Shown: positions 18,238 to 25,976 of the stretch, one piece after another
Position numbering within the stretch: position 1 is the first letter of the stretch
How the letters are laid out: each line of letters starts with the position of its first letter
Source of the DNA: Streptomyces sp. NBC_01353
GTDB lineage: Bacteria > Actinomycetota > Actinomycetes > Streptomycetales > Streptomycetaceae
Length of the DNA: 64,000 bases
Direction of reading: 5' to 3'
NCBI RefSeq assembly: GCF_036237275.1
Contig: NZ_CP108352.1
Coordinates: forward strand, 3,782,001 to 3,846,000
Program-made: the position numbers and the translations under genes
Notes under the pieces: generated by a model
Databases searched by the model: none
What the model saw: the letters and a program-made list of their open reading frames with translations, nothing else
What the model was told of the DNA's origin: nothing

Positions 18238-18735
18238 GCTCGAGCCGCCCCGCCAGGAGCGGGGTCGCGATCGCGGGCGCCACGGCGTCCTCGTACACCG
18301 CTCCGGCCTCTCTGCTCGGCAAGAAGCTGTCGGTGGCGGTGACCGCCCACAAGGCCGGGCACCCGGCCGTGACGGCTTCGAGCGCGGCCGTCGCCGTCGC
18401 CAAGGGTGTCGCGCCCAAGGCGGTGAAGGCGCCTTCCATGTCCGGCGGCATCCGCGTCGGCGTGAAGACCACGGCCGTACCGGGCACCTGGTCGCCCGCC
18501 CCGACCTCGTTCACGTACCAGTGGCGGGCGAACGGCGTCGCCATCCCGGGGGCGACCGGGGCGAGTTACTTCTCCCCCGCGTCCATCGTCGGGAAGAAGC
18601 TGTCGGTGACCGTGACGGCGCACCGCACCGGGCACCGGAGCGCGTCGGTCACGACGGCGGCGTACACCGTGGCGAAGGGGTTCGCGCCGAAGGCGACGAC
18701 GGCGCCGTACCGGACGAGCGGGGCCGAAGGGTTCC
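18238..18735 (+). pseudogene. Fragment of an Ig-like-repeat surface protein
   Basis: An open frame without a start codon reads as two Ig-like repeats: GVAIAGATASSYTAPASLLG, then GKKLSVAVTAHKAGHPAVT, and again GVAIPGATGASYFSPASIVG with GKKLSVTVTAHRTGHRSAS, joined by VAKGVAPKAVKAPSMSGG. These are the repeats seen at the C-termini of large secreted actinobacterial proteins. The frame begins directly at the end of the enoyl-CoA hydratase gene and runs into the operator at 18739. It is best read as a displaced gene fragment. Confidence 0.7.
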
Positions 18736-18738
18736 TAT

Positions 18739-18753
18739 CTGACGGCCCGTCAG
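18739..18753. promoter_or_regulatory. Shared-operator copy C (CTGACG-GCC-CGTCAG)
   Basis: A perfect palindrome 17 bases before the ATG of the flavin reductase gene, with TATCT just ahead of it as a possible -10. The short distance suggests binding would block transcription of a nearly leaderless mRNA. Confidence 0.75.
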
Positions 18754-18769
18754 CTTCAATGGACGTGTG

Positions 18770-19369
18770 ATGGGACATGCAGGGATGGCGGCCACCGCCG
18801 TCCGATACCTCAGGTCGGCCGGATCACCCACGGCCGTCGAACCACTCCCCAGGCCCCGGCTCCGCGCGGTACGGGAGGACGAGCGGCTGCCCGTCGACCC
18901 GGCCGAGTTCCGGCGCGTGCTCGGGCACTTCGCGAGCGGCGTCACCGTGGTGACCGCCCCCGGCCCGGACGGCCCGGCCGGCTTCGCCTGCCAGTCCTTC
19001 GCCTCGCTGTCCCTGGATCCGCCGCTGGTGGCCTTCATGGTCGCCCGTACGTCGACCACCTGGCCCCGTATCGCCCACGCAGGCGTCTTCTGCGTCAACA
19101 TCCTGGGCGCGGACCAAGGGGAGTTGTGCCGGGGGTTCGCGAAGAGCGGGGCCGACAAATTCGCGGGCGTGGGGTACGACGGCGCCCCGGTGACGGGCTC
19201 CCCGCGCCTCGCCGGAGCCCCGGCCTGGGTCGACTGCACGATCGCCACGGTCCACACGGGCGGGGACCATCTCATCGTGGTGGGCCGGGTCGAGGCTCTG
19301 GGCACCCGGGACACGGACGGTGAGCCGCTGCTCTTCCACCGGGGACGCTTCGGCCGGTTCACCGGCTAG
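18770..19369 (+). CDS. Flavin reductase-like FMN-binding protein
   Basis: A 199-residue split-barrel flavoprotein. FASGVTVVTAPGPDGPAGFACQSFASLSLDPPLVAFMV is the family core (reductases that supply FMNH2 or FADH2 to two-component monooxygenases). The first ~35 residues are polar and not part of the domain. The start is ATG 18770, directly preceded by an alternative GTG at 18767. Carrying the shared operator, it is likely the reductase partner of an oxygenase step in the same pathway; no obvious partner oxygenase gene lies next to it. Confidence 0.87.
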   Translation: MGHAGMAATAVRYLRSAGSPTAVEPLPRPRLRAVREDERLPVDPAEFRRVLGHFASGVTVVTAPGPDGPAGFACQSFASLSLDPPLVAFMVARTSTTWPRIAHAGVFCVNILGADQGELCRGFAKSGADKFAGVGYDGAPVTGSPRLAGAPAWVDCTIATVHTGGDHLIVVGRVEALGTRDTDGEPLLFHRGRFGRFTG

Positions 19370-19384
19370 AGCAGGAGCGGCCGG

Positions 19385-19452
19385 AGCAGTAGGGGCAGTA
19401 GGGGCAATAGGGGCAGTAGGGGCAGTAGGGGCAGTAGGGGCAGTAGGGGCAG
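19385..19452. repeat. 9-bp microsatellite (GGGGCAGTA)n
   Basis: About seven to eight head-to-tail copies of a 9-bp unit, one with CAATA in place of CAGTA, between convergent genes. The length of this array is likely to vary between isolates. Confidence 0.9.
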
Positions 19453-19471
19453 GGTAGGCGTAGGCGTACGG

Positions 19472-20791
19472 TCAGGCGGCCGCCGGCTCCTTGACGCCCG
19501 CGCCCTCCCGGCGGCGGATCACCAGGGCCATCAGCGCCGCCGCCGCGCACAGGGCGCCCGAGGCGTACCAGACCACGTCGTACGAGCCGAAGACGTCCCG
19601 CGCCGCACCGCCCGCGAAGGCGACCACCGCCGCGCCCACCTGGTGGGAGGCGAGGACCCAGCCGAAGACGATCGCACTGTCCTCGCCGTAGTGCTCGCGG
19701 CACAGGGCGATCGTCGGCGGGACCGTGGCCACCCAGTCCAGGCCGTAGAAGACGATGAAGAAGACCATCGGCGGGTGCACGGACGGCGCCAGGAGCATGG
19801 GCAGGAAGAGCAGCGAGATCCCGCGCAGTGCGTAGTACACGGCGAGCAGGCGCCGCGCCTCGAAGCGGTCCGTGAACCAGCCGGACGCGATGGTGCCGAC
19901 GACGTCGAAGACCCCGATGACGGCGAGCAGCGAGGCCGCCGCGGTGATCGGCATCCCGTGGTCGTGGGCGGCGGGCACGAAGTGGGTCCTGACCAGTCCG
20001 TTCGTCGAGGCGCCGCAGATGGCGAAGGTGCCGGCGAGAAGCCAGAACGGGCCGGTCCGGGCCGCCTTGAGGAGGACGGTCACGGCCCGGCGGGCGGCCC
20101 CGGCGACGGGGGCGGGCTTCGGCACGAACGTGCCGCCGTACGGCGCGAGACCCACGTCCGCCGGGTGGTCGCGCAGCAGCAGCCAGACGAAGGGGACGAT
20201 CACGAGCGCGGAGAGGGCGACGGTCACCGAACCCGGGCGCCAGCCGTGGTTCTCGACCAGCCAGGACAGCAGGGGCAGGAAGACCAGCTGGCCCGAGGCG
20301 CCGGCCGCCGTGAGGATGCCGGTCACACGACCGCGGCGGGCGACGAACCACCGGTTCGTCACCGTCGCAGCGAACGCCAGCGCCATCGTGCCGCTGCCGA
20401 GACCGACGAGGATCCCCCAGTACAGGACGAGCTGCCAGGACGCCGTCATCCACACGGTCAGCAGGGACCCGAGCGCGATCACGCTGAGGGCCACCGCGAC
20501 GACCCTGCGAATGCCGAAACGGTCCATCAGGGCAGCGGCGAACGGCGCCGTCAGGCCGTACAGCGCGAGATTAACCGACACCGCGAAGCCGATCGTGCCG
20601 CGCGACCAGTCGAACTCGCCGTGCAGCGGCTCGATCAGCAGACCGGGCAGCGAGGCGAAGCCGGCGGCGCCGATGATCGTGACGAAGGTGACCGCCGCGA
20701 CGAACCAGGCGCGGTGGACACGGGGCGTACGCGAGGAGTCGCTGCCGACGGGTGCGGGGGTCTCGGTTGTCTGGGTCACGTCACACAGCAT
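19472..20791 (-). CDS. MFS transporter (monocarboxylate-type, 12 TM)
   Basis: A 439-residue major-facilitator protein with twelve hydrophobic segments. The first (WFVAAVTFVTIIGAAGFASLPGLL), the loop DRFGIRRVVAVALSV between helices 2 and 3 and the central cytoplasmic loop are typical of oxalate/monocarboxylate MFS carriers. It may import an organic acid used by the surrounding catabolic genes, or be unrelated. The start at 20791 (ATG) is the first that excludes an arginine/tryptophan-rich out-of-character leader; a GTG four codons later is also possible. Confidence 0.85.
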   Translation of the reverse strand: MLCDVTQTTETPAPVGSDSSRTPRVHRAWFVAAVTFVTIIGAAGFASLPGLLIEPLHGEFDWSRGTIGFAVSVNLALYGLTAPFAAALMDRFGIRRVVAVALSVIALGSLLTVWMTASWQLVLYWGILVGLGSGTMALAFAATVTNRWFVARRGRVTGILTAAGASGQLVFLPLLSWLVENHGWRPGSVTVALSALVIVPFVWLLLRDHPADVGLAPYGGTFVPKPAPVAGAARRAVTVLLKAARTGPFWLLAGTFAICGASTNGLVRTHFVPAAHDHGMPITAAASLLAVIGVFDVVGTIASGWFTDRFEARRLLAVYYALRGISLLFLPMLLAPSVHPPMVFFIVFYGLDWVATVPPTIALCREHYGEDSAIVFGWVLASHQVGAAVVAFAGGAARDVFGSYDVVWYASGALCAAAALMALVIRRREGAGVKEPAAA

Positions 20792-20879
20792 CGTGATCAG
20801 GGACCATGCCCACCACTGGCCCGGATGACAGCTTTCACAAGGATCGGGCCACCGTCTGCTCCGGGCCCGCCTCCAGGGA

Positions 20880-22196
20880 CTACGCCCGCGGCAGCGTCCT
20901 GATCGGCCGGACCACGAGCAGCGCCACCACCACCAGCACCGCGATCCCGGCACCCGCCAGCAGGACCTCCTCCGTGCCGACGGCCTCCGCCACCGGGCCC
21001 GCCAGCGCCCGGCCCGCCGCCATCATCAGAAGCGAGCCTGCCACCTCGTACGCGTGCATGCGGTTCAGCGCGTCCTGCGGCACATGCGTCTGGACCGACG
21101 TCGACCACATCACCAGCCAGAACGCGAACGCCGCCCCGCCCAGGAACTGCCCCGCCCCGAGCAGCGCGACAGGCGCTCCCGAGCCGAGCAGGGCGAGGTT
21201 CACCGGAAGGCCGAGCAGGGCGACCGCGCCCGCCGCGAGCGGGCGGCGGGGCCGCAGCCGCAGGGCGAGGAGTCCACCGGCCGCGTTGCCCGCGCCGGCG
21301 ACGGCCATCAGCACGCCGTACGTGGCCGAGCCGTGGTCCCCGGTCACCAGGGTCGCGGTCAGCGGCACCATCGGCCCCGCGACCGTGAACCCGTACACCG
21401 TCCAGATCGCGATCACGCCCCACAGCCAGGTACGCGCCGTGAACTCCCGCCAGCCGACGACCATCTCGGCCCGCAGCGAGCCGCGCCGCACCGAGTCGAA
21501 CGGGGCTGCGGGAATCCGCATCAGGGTGAGGCAGACCGCGCTGACGGCGAAGGTCGCACCGTTGAGGCCGAAGGCGGCGCCCGCGCCGCCGGTGAGCGCG
21601 ACCAGGACTCCGGCGGCGGCCGGACCCGCCATCGTCATCAGCGACTCGACGACCCGCAGGACGGCGTTGGCGCGCTGCACGTCGGGGGCGATGCGTGGGA
21701 TCGTGGACGCGACGCCCGGCTGGAAGAGCGCGGCGCCGACGCCGCTGACGGCACTGAGCGCGTACACCGCCCAGAGGGGCGGGCTGCCGACGCCGAAGGA
21801 GACGGCGAGGACGGCCGCGCCGGGCAGCCGCAGCAGATCGGCGAGGATCATCATCCGGCGGGCGGTGAACCGGTCCGCGAGGACCCCGCCGACGACGACG
21901 AACAGGGCGAAGGGCCCGATCCAGGCGCCCAGCGCGTAGCCGACGGAGGAGCCGGAGTGCCCGGCACCGAGCAGACCGGCGGCGAGGGCGACGGGCACCA
22001 TGCCCTCGCCGAAGACGGCGGCGGCCCGGGCCACGAAGAAGAGCCGGAAGTTACGGTTCCACAGGGCCGGAGCCCCGACGGGTCCGGGAATGCGCTGCCG
22101 GTCCTCGGACTTGTACGAGTACTGCTCCGCTCGCCCGTCCGCCGGCATGTCCGTTCGTCTGCCCGCCCGCTTGTCCGCCTGCTTGTCCGTCGTCAC
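20880..22196 (-). CDS. MFS transporter (EntS/macrolide-efflux type)
   Basis: A 438-residue MFS protein of the MFS_3 (enterobactin exporter-like) group: LWNRNFRLFFVARAAAVFGEGMVPVALA opens helix 1, DRFTARRMMILADLLR is the 2-3 loop, and PGVASTIPRIAP the 4-5 region. About 40 polar residues precede helix 1 and derive from a GC-rich imperfect repeat (22140-22190); an ATG at 22148 would give a shorter protein. It is divergent from the GlxA-type regulator with 49 bases between starts that contain a dre-like palindrome, so regulator and exporter probably form a pair. Confidence 0.85.
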   Translation of the reverse strand: MTTDKQADKRAGRRTDMPADGRAEQYSYKSEDRQRIPGPVGAPALWNRNFRLFFVARAAAVFGEGMVPVALAAGLLGAGHSGSSVGYALGAWIGPFALFVVVGGVLADRFTARRMMILADLLRLPGAAVLAVSFGVGSPPLWAVYALSAVSGVGAALFQPGVASTIPRIAPDVQRANAVLRVVESLMTMAGPAAAGVLVALTGGAGAAFGLNGATFAVSAVCLTLMRIPAAPFDSVRRGSLRAEMVVGWREFTARTWLWGVIAIWTVYGFTVAGPMVPLTATLVTGDHGSATYGVLMAVAGAGNAAGGLLALRLRPRRPLAAGAVALLGLPVNLALLGSGAPVALLGAGQFLGGAAFAFWLVMWSTSVQTHVPQDALNRMHAYEVAGSLLMMAAGRALAGPVAEAVGTEEVLLAGAGIAVLVVVALLVVRPIRTLPRA

Positions 22197-22217
22197 GGAC
22201 CCGACTTCTAGCACCAA

Positions 22218-22231
22218 GTGGTCTGGACCAC
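22218..22231. promoter_or_regulatory. DasR dre-like palindrome GTGGTC-TG-GACCAC
   Basis: The site lies in the 49-bp space between the divergent MFS and GlxA-type genes. It differs from the published dre core TGGTCTAGACCA at one central base. It may bind DasR or the neighbouring regulator. Confidence 0.6.
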
Positions 22232-22245
22232 AAAGGGATTTTCTC

Positions 22246-23217
22246 GTGCCGCACCGCATCGCCGTCCTCGCCCTGCCCGGCCTCCTCCCCTTCGAGCTGG
22301 GCATTCCCCACCGGATCTTCGGCCGCGCCAAGGACGCCGAGGGCCGGCCGCTGTACGAGATCGTGACCTGCGCCCCGAAGGCCGGTCCGGTCCGGACGGA
22401 CGCGGACTTCGCCGTGCAGGTGGAGCACGGCCCGGAGGCGCTCGCGACGGCGGACACGGTCGTCGTCCCCGCCTCGTACGAACTCGGCCCCGTCTACGAC
22501 GAGGGCAGGCTGACCGACGAGCTTGCGGCCGCCCTCGCGCACATCCGGCCCGGGACCCGGCTGGTGTCCATCTGCACCGGCGGGTACGTGCTCGCCGCCG
22601 CCGGCTACCTCGACGGGCGGCCGGCCACCACGCACTGGGCCTCGGCCGAGCACTTCCAGCGGCTGTTCCCGAACGTACGGGTCGACGCCGACGTGCTGTT
22701 CGTCGACGACGGGGACGTGCTGACCTCGGCGGGCGTGGCCGCCGGGCTCGACCTGTGCCTGCACATCGTGCGCCGTGACCACGGGAGCGCCGTCGCCAAC
22801 GAGGTCGCCCGCAGGACCGTCGTACCGCCGCACCGGGACGGCGGCCAGGCCCAGTACATCGCCCGCCCCCTTCCGGAGGCGGGGACGGCGACCACGACGT
22901 CGGCGCGCGCCTGGGCGCTGGCCCATCTGCACGAGCCGATCCAGCTGCGGGACCTGGCGGTACGGGAGTCGATGAGCGTACGGACGTTCACGCGCCGCTT
23001 CCGTGAGGAGGTCGGCATCAGCCCCGGCCAGTGGCTGACCCAGCAGCGGGTGGAACGCGCCCGCCACCTCCTGGAGTCCACGGACCTGCCGGTCGACCAG
23101 GTGGCGAGAGACGCGGGCTTCGGCAGGCCCCAGTCACTACGGTCCCACCTCCAGGCGGCGATCGGCGTGACCCCGACGACGTACCGGCGCACGTTCCGCG
23201 CGGGCGCGGTGGGCTGA
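22246..23217 (+). CDS. GlxA-family transcriptional regulator (DJ-1/PfpI + AraC HTH)
   Basis: A 323-residue regulator. Residues 1-185 form a class-I-glutamine-amidotransferase-like domain (IAVLALPGLLPFELGIPHRIFG; SICTGGYVLAAAGYLDG with the nucleophile-elbow Cys in SICTGG). Residues about 225-318 carry two AraC helix-turn-helix motifs (LRDLAVRESMSVRTFTRRF and VDQVARDAGFGRPQSLRSHL). Such proteins activate amino-acid, amine or stress genes. The GTG start lies 15 bases beyond a dre-like palindrome. The divergent MFS gene is the likely target. Confidence 0.9.
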   Translation: MPHRIAVLALPGLLPFELGIPHRIFGRAKDAEGRPLYEIVTCAPKAGPVRTDADFAVQVEHGPEALATADTVVVPASYELGPVYDEGRLTDELAAALAHIRPGTRLVSICTGGYVLAAAGYLDGRPATTHWASAEHFQRLFPNVRVDADVLFVDDGDVLTSAGVAAGLDLCLHIVRRDHGSAVANEVARRTVVPPHRDGGQAQYIARPLPEAGTATTTSARAWALAHLHEPIQLRDLAVRESMSVRTFTRRFREEVGISPGQWLTQQRVERARHLLESTDLPVDQVARDAGFGRPQSLRSHLQAAIGVTPTTYRRTFRAGAVG

Positions 23218-23224
23218 GGCAGGG

Positions 23225-24274
23225 CTAGAAAGTGAGCACCCCCCGTGCGACGCGTCCCTGTTCGGCGTCCTCGACGGCCTTGGCGAAGTCCTCCACCGGA
23301 TAGGTCTCGGTGACGAGTTCGTCGAGGAGGAGGCGGCCCTGGCGGTACAGCTCGGCGTAGAGGGCGATGTCCTTCTGCGGGCGGGAGGAGCCGTAGCGGC
23401 AGCCGAGGATCGACTTGTCCAGGAACATCGCGGCGGGCAGGAAGCTCGCCTCGGCGGTGGGAGCGGTCATGCCGAGGAGGATCGCCTGGCCGTGCCGGTC
23501 GAGGAGGTCGATCGCGGTGCGGACGAGGCCGGTGTGGCCGACGCATTCGAAGACGTGGTCGGCGCCGGTGGGAAGGATGTCCCGTACGCCGTCGGTCGAG
23601 GTCAGGAAGTGGGTCGCGCCGAAGAGCAGGGCGGTCTGCTCCTTGGCCGGGTTGGTGTCGACGGCGACGATCGTCGTGGCGCCGGCGATCCGGGCACCCT
23701 GGAGGACGTTGAGGCCGATGCCGCCGGCGCCGATGATGACGACGGTCTCGCCGCGGTCCACCTTGGCGCGGTTGAGCACGGCGCCGACGCCGGTGAGGAC
23801 GCCGCAGCCCATGAGGGCGGCGGAGGTGAGCGGGATGTCCTCGGGGATCTTCACGGCCTGGACGGCCTTGACGACGGTCCGCTCGGCGAAGGAGGAGTTG
23901 GAGGCGAACTGGAAGAGCGGGGTGCCGGCACGGGAGAACGGCTGCTTGGGCATCCCGATGGCCTTGCGGCACATGGTGGGCCGACCACGGTCGCAGTCGG
24001 CGCAGGCGCCGCAGTTGGCGAGCGTGGAGAGGGCGACGTGGTCGCCTTCGGCGACATGCGTGACGCCGGGGCCCACGGCCTCGACGACGCCGGCGCCTTC
24101 GTGGCCGAGGACGACGGGGGCGGGGAAGGGGATCGTGCCGTCGATGACGGACAGATCACTGTGACAGAGGCCGGCGGCCCGTATCCCTACGAGCACCTCG
24201 CCCGGCCCGGGGCCACGGACGTCCAGGTCGTCGAGGACGTGGACGTGCTTGCCATCGAAAACGACACCGCGCAT
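23225..24274 (-). CDS. Zinc-dependent medium-chain alcohol dehydrogenase
   Basis: A 349-residue MDR enzyme. Catalytic zinc ligands lie in GLCHSD and GHEGAG, structural zinc cysteines in NCGACADCDRGRPTMC, and the NAD(P) motif is IIGAGGIGLNVLQGA. The sequence groups with class III-like and aryl/acyl-alcohol dehydrogenases of actinobacteria. The ATG at 24274 has AAGGAG 8 bases upstream. The SDR gene is upstream on the same strand, but 686 bases of repeats now separate them. It would oxidise a hydroxy intermediate or alcohol of the pathway; no operator copy lies directly before it. Confidence 0.9.
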   Translation of the reverse strand: MRGVVFDGKHVHVLDDLDVRGPGPGEVLVGIRAAGLCHSDLSVIDGTIPFPAPVVLGHEGAGVVEAVGPGVTHVAEGDHVALSTLANCGACADCDRGRPTMCRKAIGMPKQPFSRAGTPLFQFASNSSFAERTVVKAVQAVKIPEDIPLTSAALMGCGVLTGVGAVLNRAKVDRGETVVIIGAGGIGLNVLQGARIAGATTIVAVDTNPAKEQTALLFGATHFLTSTDGVRDILPTGADHVFECVGHTGLVRTAIDLLDRHGQAILLGMTAPTAEASFLPAAMFLDKSILGCRYGSSRPQKDIALYAELYRQGRLLLDELVTETYPVEDFAKAVEDAEQGRVARGVLTF

Positions 24275-24297
24275 GTGCGGACTCCTTCGTCGAGCGA

Positions 24298-24528
24298 GTT
24301 GTGGGCATTCGTTCCGCCGGAACGCTGCCGCATTCCGGCACCCCGTTGTGGGCATTCGTTCCGCCGGAACGCTGCCGCCTGCCAGCACCCCGTTGCGGGC
24401 ATTCGGTCCGCCGGACGCTGCCGCCTGCAGGCACCCGTTGTGGGCATTCGTTCCGCCGGGACGCTGCCGCCTCCGGCACCCCGTTGTGGGCATTCGTTCC
24501 GCCGGGACGCTGCCGCCTCCGGCACCCC
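24298..24528. repeat. 45-47-bp tandem repeat array, five units plus a sixth fused to the palindromic element
   Basis: Units begin at 24298, 24345, 24392, 24437, 24483 and 24529, each reading GTTGTGGGCATTCGTTCCGC followed by CGG(G/A)ACGCTGCCGCCT and a short variable end with GGCACCCC. The unit start equals the terminal repeat of the palindromic element that follows. The array begins 24 bases before the alcohol dehydrogenase start codon. Confidence 0.92.
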
Positions 24529-24763
24529 GTTGTGGGCATTCGTTCCGCTGGGGCTGGGGGTCCCCCCGGACGGAGTCTGGGGGAGGGTGGGCACAACGGA
24601 CGGCGCCCTTGCAGGCGCCTCTGCCCCTTGCGCCCCGAGCCCCGGGGCCCTGGAACGTGCACGTGCCTCGTGGTGCGGGGGCCGGTCGGAGCGGACGCGC
24701 CCGCAAGGGCGCCGTCCCGTGTGCCCACCCGTCCCGCCCCAGCGGGACGATTGCCCACACGGG
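24526..24763. repeat. Long palindromic interspersed element, copy 1 (with nested insert)
   Basis: The 5' arm runs GTTGTGGGCATTCGTTCCGC through TGGGGCTGGG, then GGGTGGGCACAACGGACGGC, GCCCTTGCAGGCGC; the reverse complement of the 3' end (24700-24763) repeats this order as TGTGGGCAATCGTCCCGCTG, GGGCGGGACGGGTGGGCAC, ACGGGACGGCGCCCTTGC. The 5' arm alone carries a ~26-base insert, GGTCCCCCCGG...TCTGGGGGA (24558-24583). No ORF of note is inside. A shorter copy is at 36076. The remaining 24764-24960 holds no gene that I can see, only further GTGGGCG-rich repeats. Confidence 0.85.
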
Positions 24764-24960
24764 TCGGGGTGAGTGGGGCAGCGGGGTGCGAGCGCCCACG
24801 TGTGGGCGGGGGTGCGGGATGCGAACGTCCACGCGTGGGTGGGAGTAGCGGGACGCGAACGCCCACACGGGGGGATCGTGGGCGATCACCCGCACGGGGC
24901 GGGGGCGCGGGGTGACTGTCCCCGCCGGCGAGCGCCGCGCCCCGGGCGGCACCCGCCCGC

Positions 24961-25875
24961 TTACCCGTTCGGGCGGGAGCCCTCCGCCGCTGCCCGCGCC
25001 ATCTCCTCCAGTCGCGCCAGCAGCGGCATAGGGTCCACCCCCACCGTCCCCGGCAGGAAGTCCGCGATCCGTTCCGGCGTCCACGCGCCCCCCTCCGCGT
25101 ATCCCGCCCGCAGCTCCCTCGGCTGCGCCCAGACCGCGATCTTGGGGCCCGCGATCGTGTACACCTGGCCCGTGATCTTCTCCGCCCGTGCCCGCTCCGA
25201 CAGGAGGTAGACCACCAGCGCCGCCACGTCCTCCGGCTCCCCGATCTCCTTCAGCTCCATCGGGACGTTCGCCGACATCCGCGTCCGCGCCACCGGCGCC
25301 ACCGCGTTCGCCGTCACCCCGTACTTGTGCAGGCCCAGCGCAGCCGACCGCACCAGCGAGATGATCCCGCCCTTCGCCGCCGAGTAGTTCGCCTGCGCCA
25401 CGGATCCCTGGTGGTTGCCGCTCGTGAAGCCGATCAGCGTCCCCCCGCCCTGCTTCCGCATCACCGCCGACGCCGCCCGGAAGACCGTGAACGTCCCCTT
25501 CAGGTGCGTCGCGACGACCGGGTCCCACTCCTCCTCGGACATGTTGAAGAGCATCCGCTCGCGCAGGATCCCGGCCACGCACACGACCCCGTCGATCCGC
25601 CCGTACTCCGCCAGCGCCACGTCCACGATCCGCTGGCCGCCCGCCATCGTCGAGATGTCGTCGGCGACCGCGACCGCCGAACCCCCCGCCGCCTCGATCT
25701 CCTTCACCACCGACAGCGCGACCTCCGACGTCGGCTCCCCGCCCTCGATGGAGACGCCGTAGTCGTTGACGACGACCTTCGCCCCCTCCGCCGCGCACGC
25801 GAGGGCGACCGCTCGTCCGATCCCCCGCCCCGCGCCCGTCACGGCGACGACCTTGCCTGCCAAGAAGTTCCCCAC
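24961..25875 (-). CDS. Short-chain dehydrogenase/reductase (hydroxyacyl/hydroxysteroid type)
   Basis: A 304-residue SDR. Cofactor motif TGAGRGIG (about 14-21), the acidic NDYG after beta 2, the NNAG-equivalent VAGILR, catalytic Ser in GFTSGNHQGS and YSAAKGG with the catalytic Tyr-Lys. It is longer than classical SDRs, with a C-terminal extension like that of peroxisomal-type multifunctional hydroxyacyl dehydrogenases and actinobacterial sterol-pathway SDRs. The start is 23 bases from operator D1, and the cyclase gene is divergent, so both are likely controlled by the paired sites. Confidence 0.9.
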   Translation of the reverse strand: MGNFLAGKVVAVTGAGRGIGRAVALACAAEGAKVVVNDYGVSIEGGEPTSEVALSVVKEIEAAGGSAVAVADDISTMAGGQRIVDVALAEYGRIDGVVCVAGILRERMLFNMSEEEWDPVVATHLKGTFTVFRAASAVMRKQGGGTLIGFTSGNHQGSVAQANYSAAKGGIISLVRSAALGLHKYGVTANAVAPVARTRMSANVPMELKEIGEPEDVAALVVYLLSERARAEKITGQVYTIAGPKIAVWAQPRELRAGYAEGGAWTPERIADFLPGTVGVDPMPLLARLEEMARAAAEGSRPNG

Positions 25876-25897
25876 GCCCGGCCCCTTCCCGCACTTT

Positions 25898-25946
25898 CTG
25901 ACGGTCCGTTAGATTCGTTCGTCGACAGGATTCTACGGTCCGTCAG
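25898..25946. promoter_or_regulatory. Shared-operator copies D1 and D2 between divergent genes
   Basis: CTGACG-GTC-CGTTAG (25898-25912) and TCTACG-GTC-CGTCAG (25932-25946); each has one poorer half. They stand 34 bp centre to centre, one before each of the divergent SDR and cyclase genes. Confidence 0.72.
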
Positions 25947-25976
25947 ATACAGGAAAACAAGACCCTGGAGGCCCCG

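Noticed and set aside
24298-24763. CRISPR array
   Set aside because: The units are directly adjacent with no variable spacers, the period is 45-47 bp and no cas genes are near, so this is a tandem repeat.
23225-25894. An 889-codon continuous minus-strand frame joining the alcohol dehydrogenase and the SDR region
   Set aside because: Only the last 349 codons make the dehydrogenase; the rest is the wrong frame of the SDR gene and the translated tandem repeats. A real start with AAGGAG lies at 24274.
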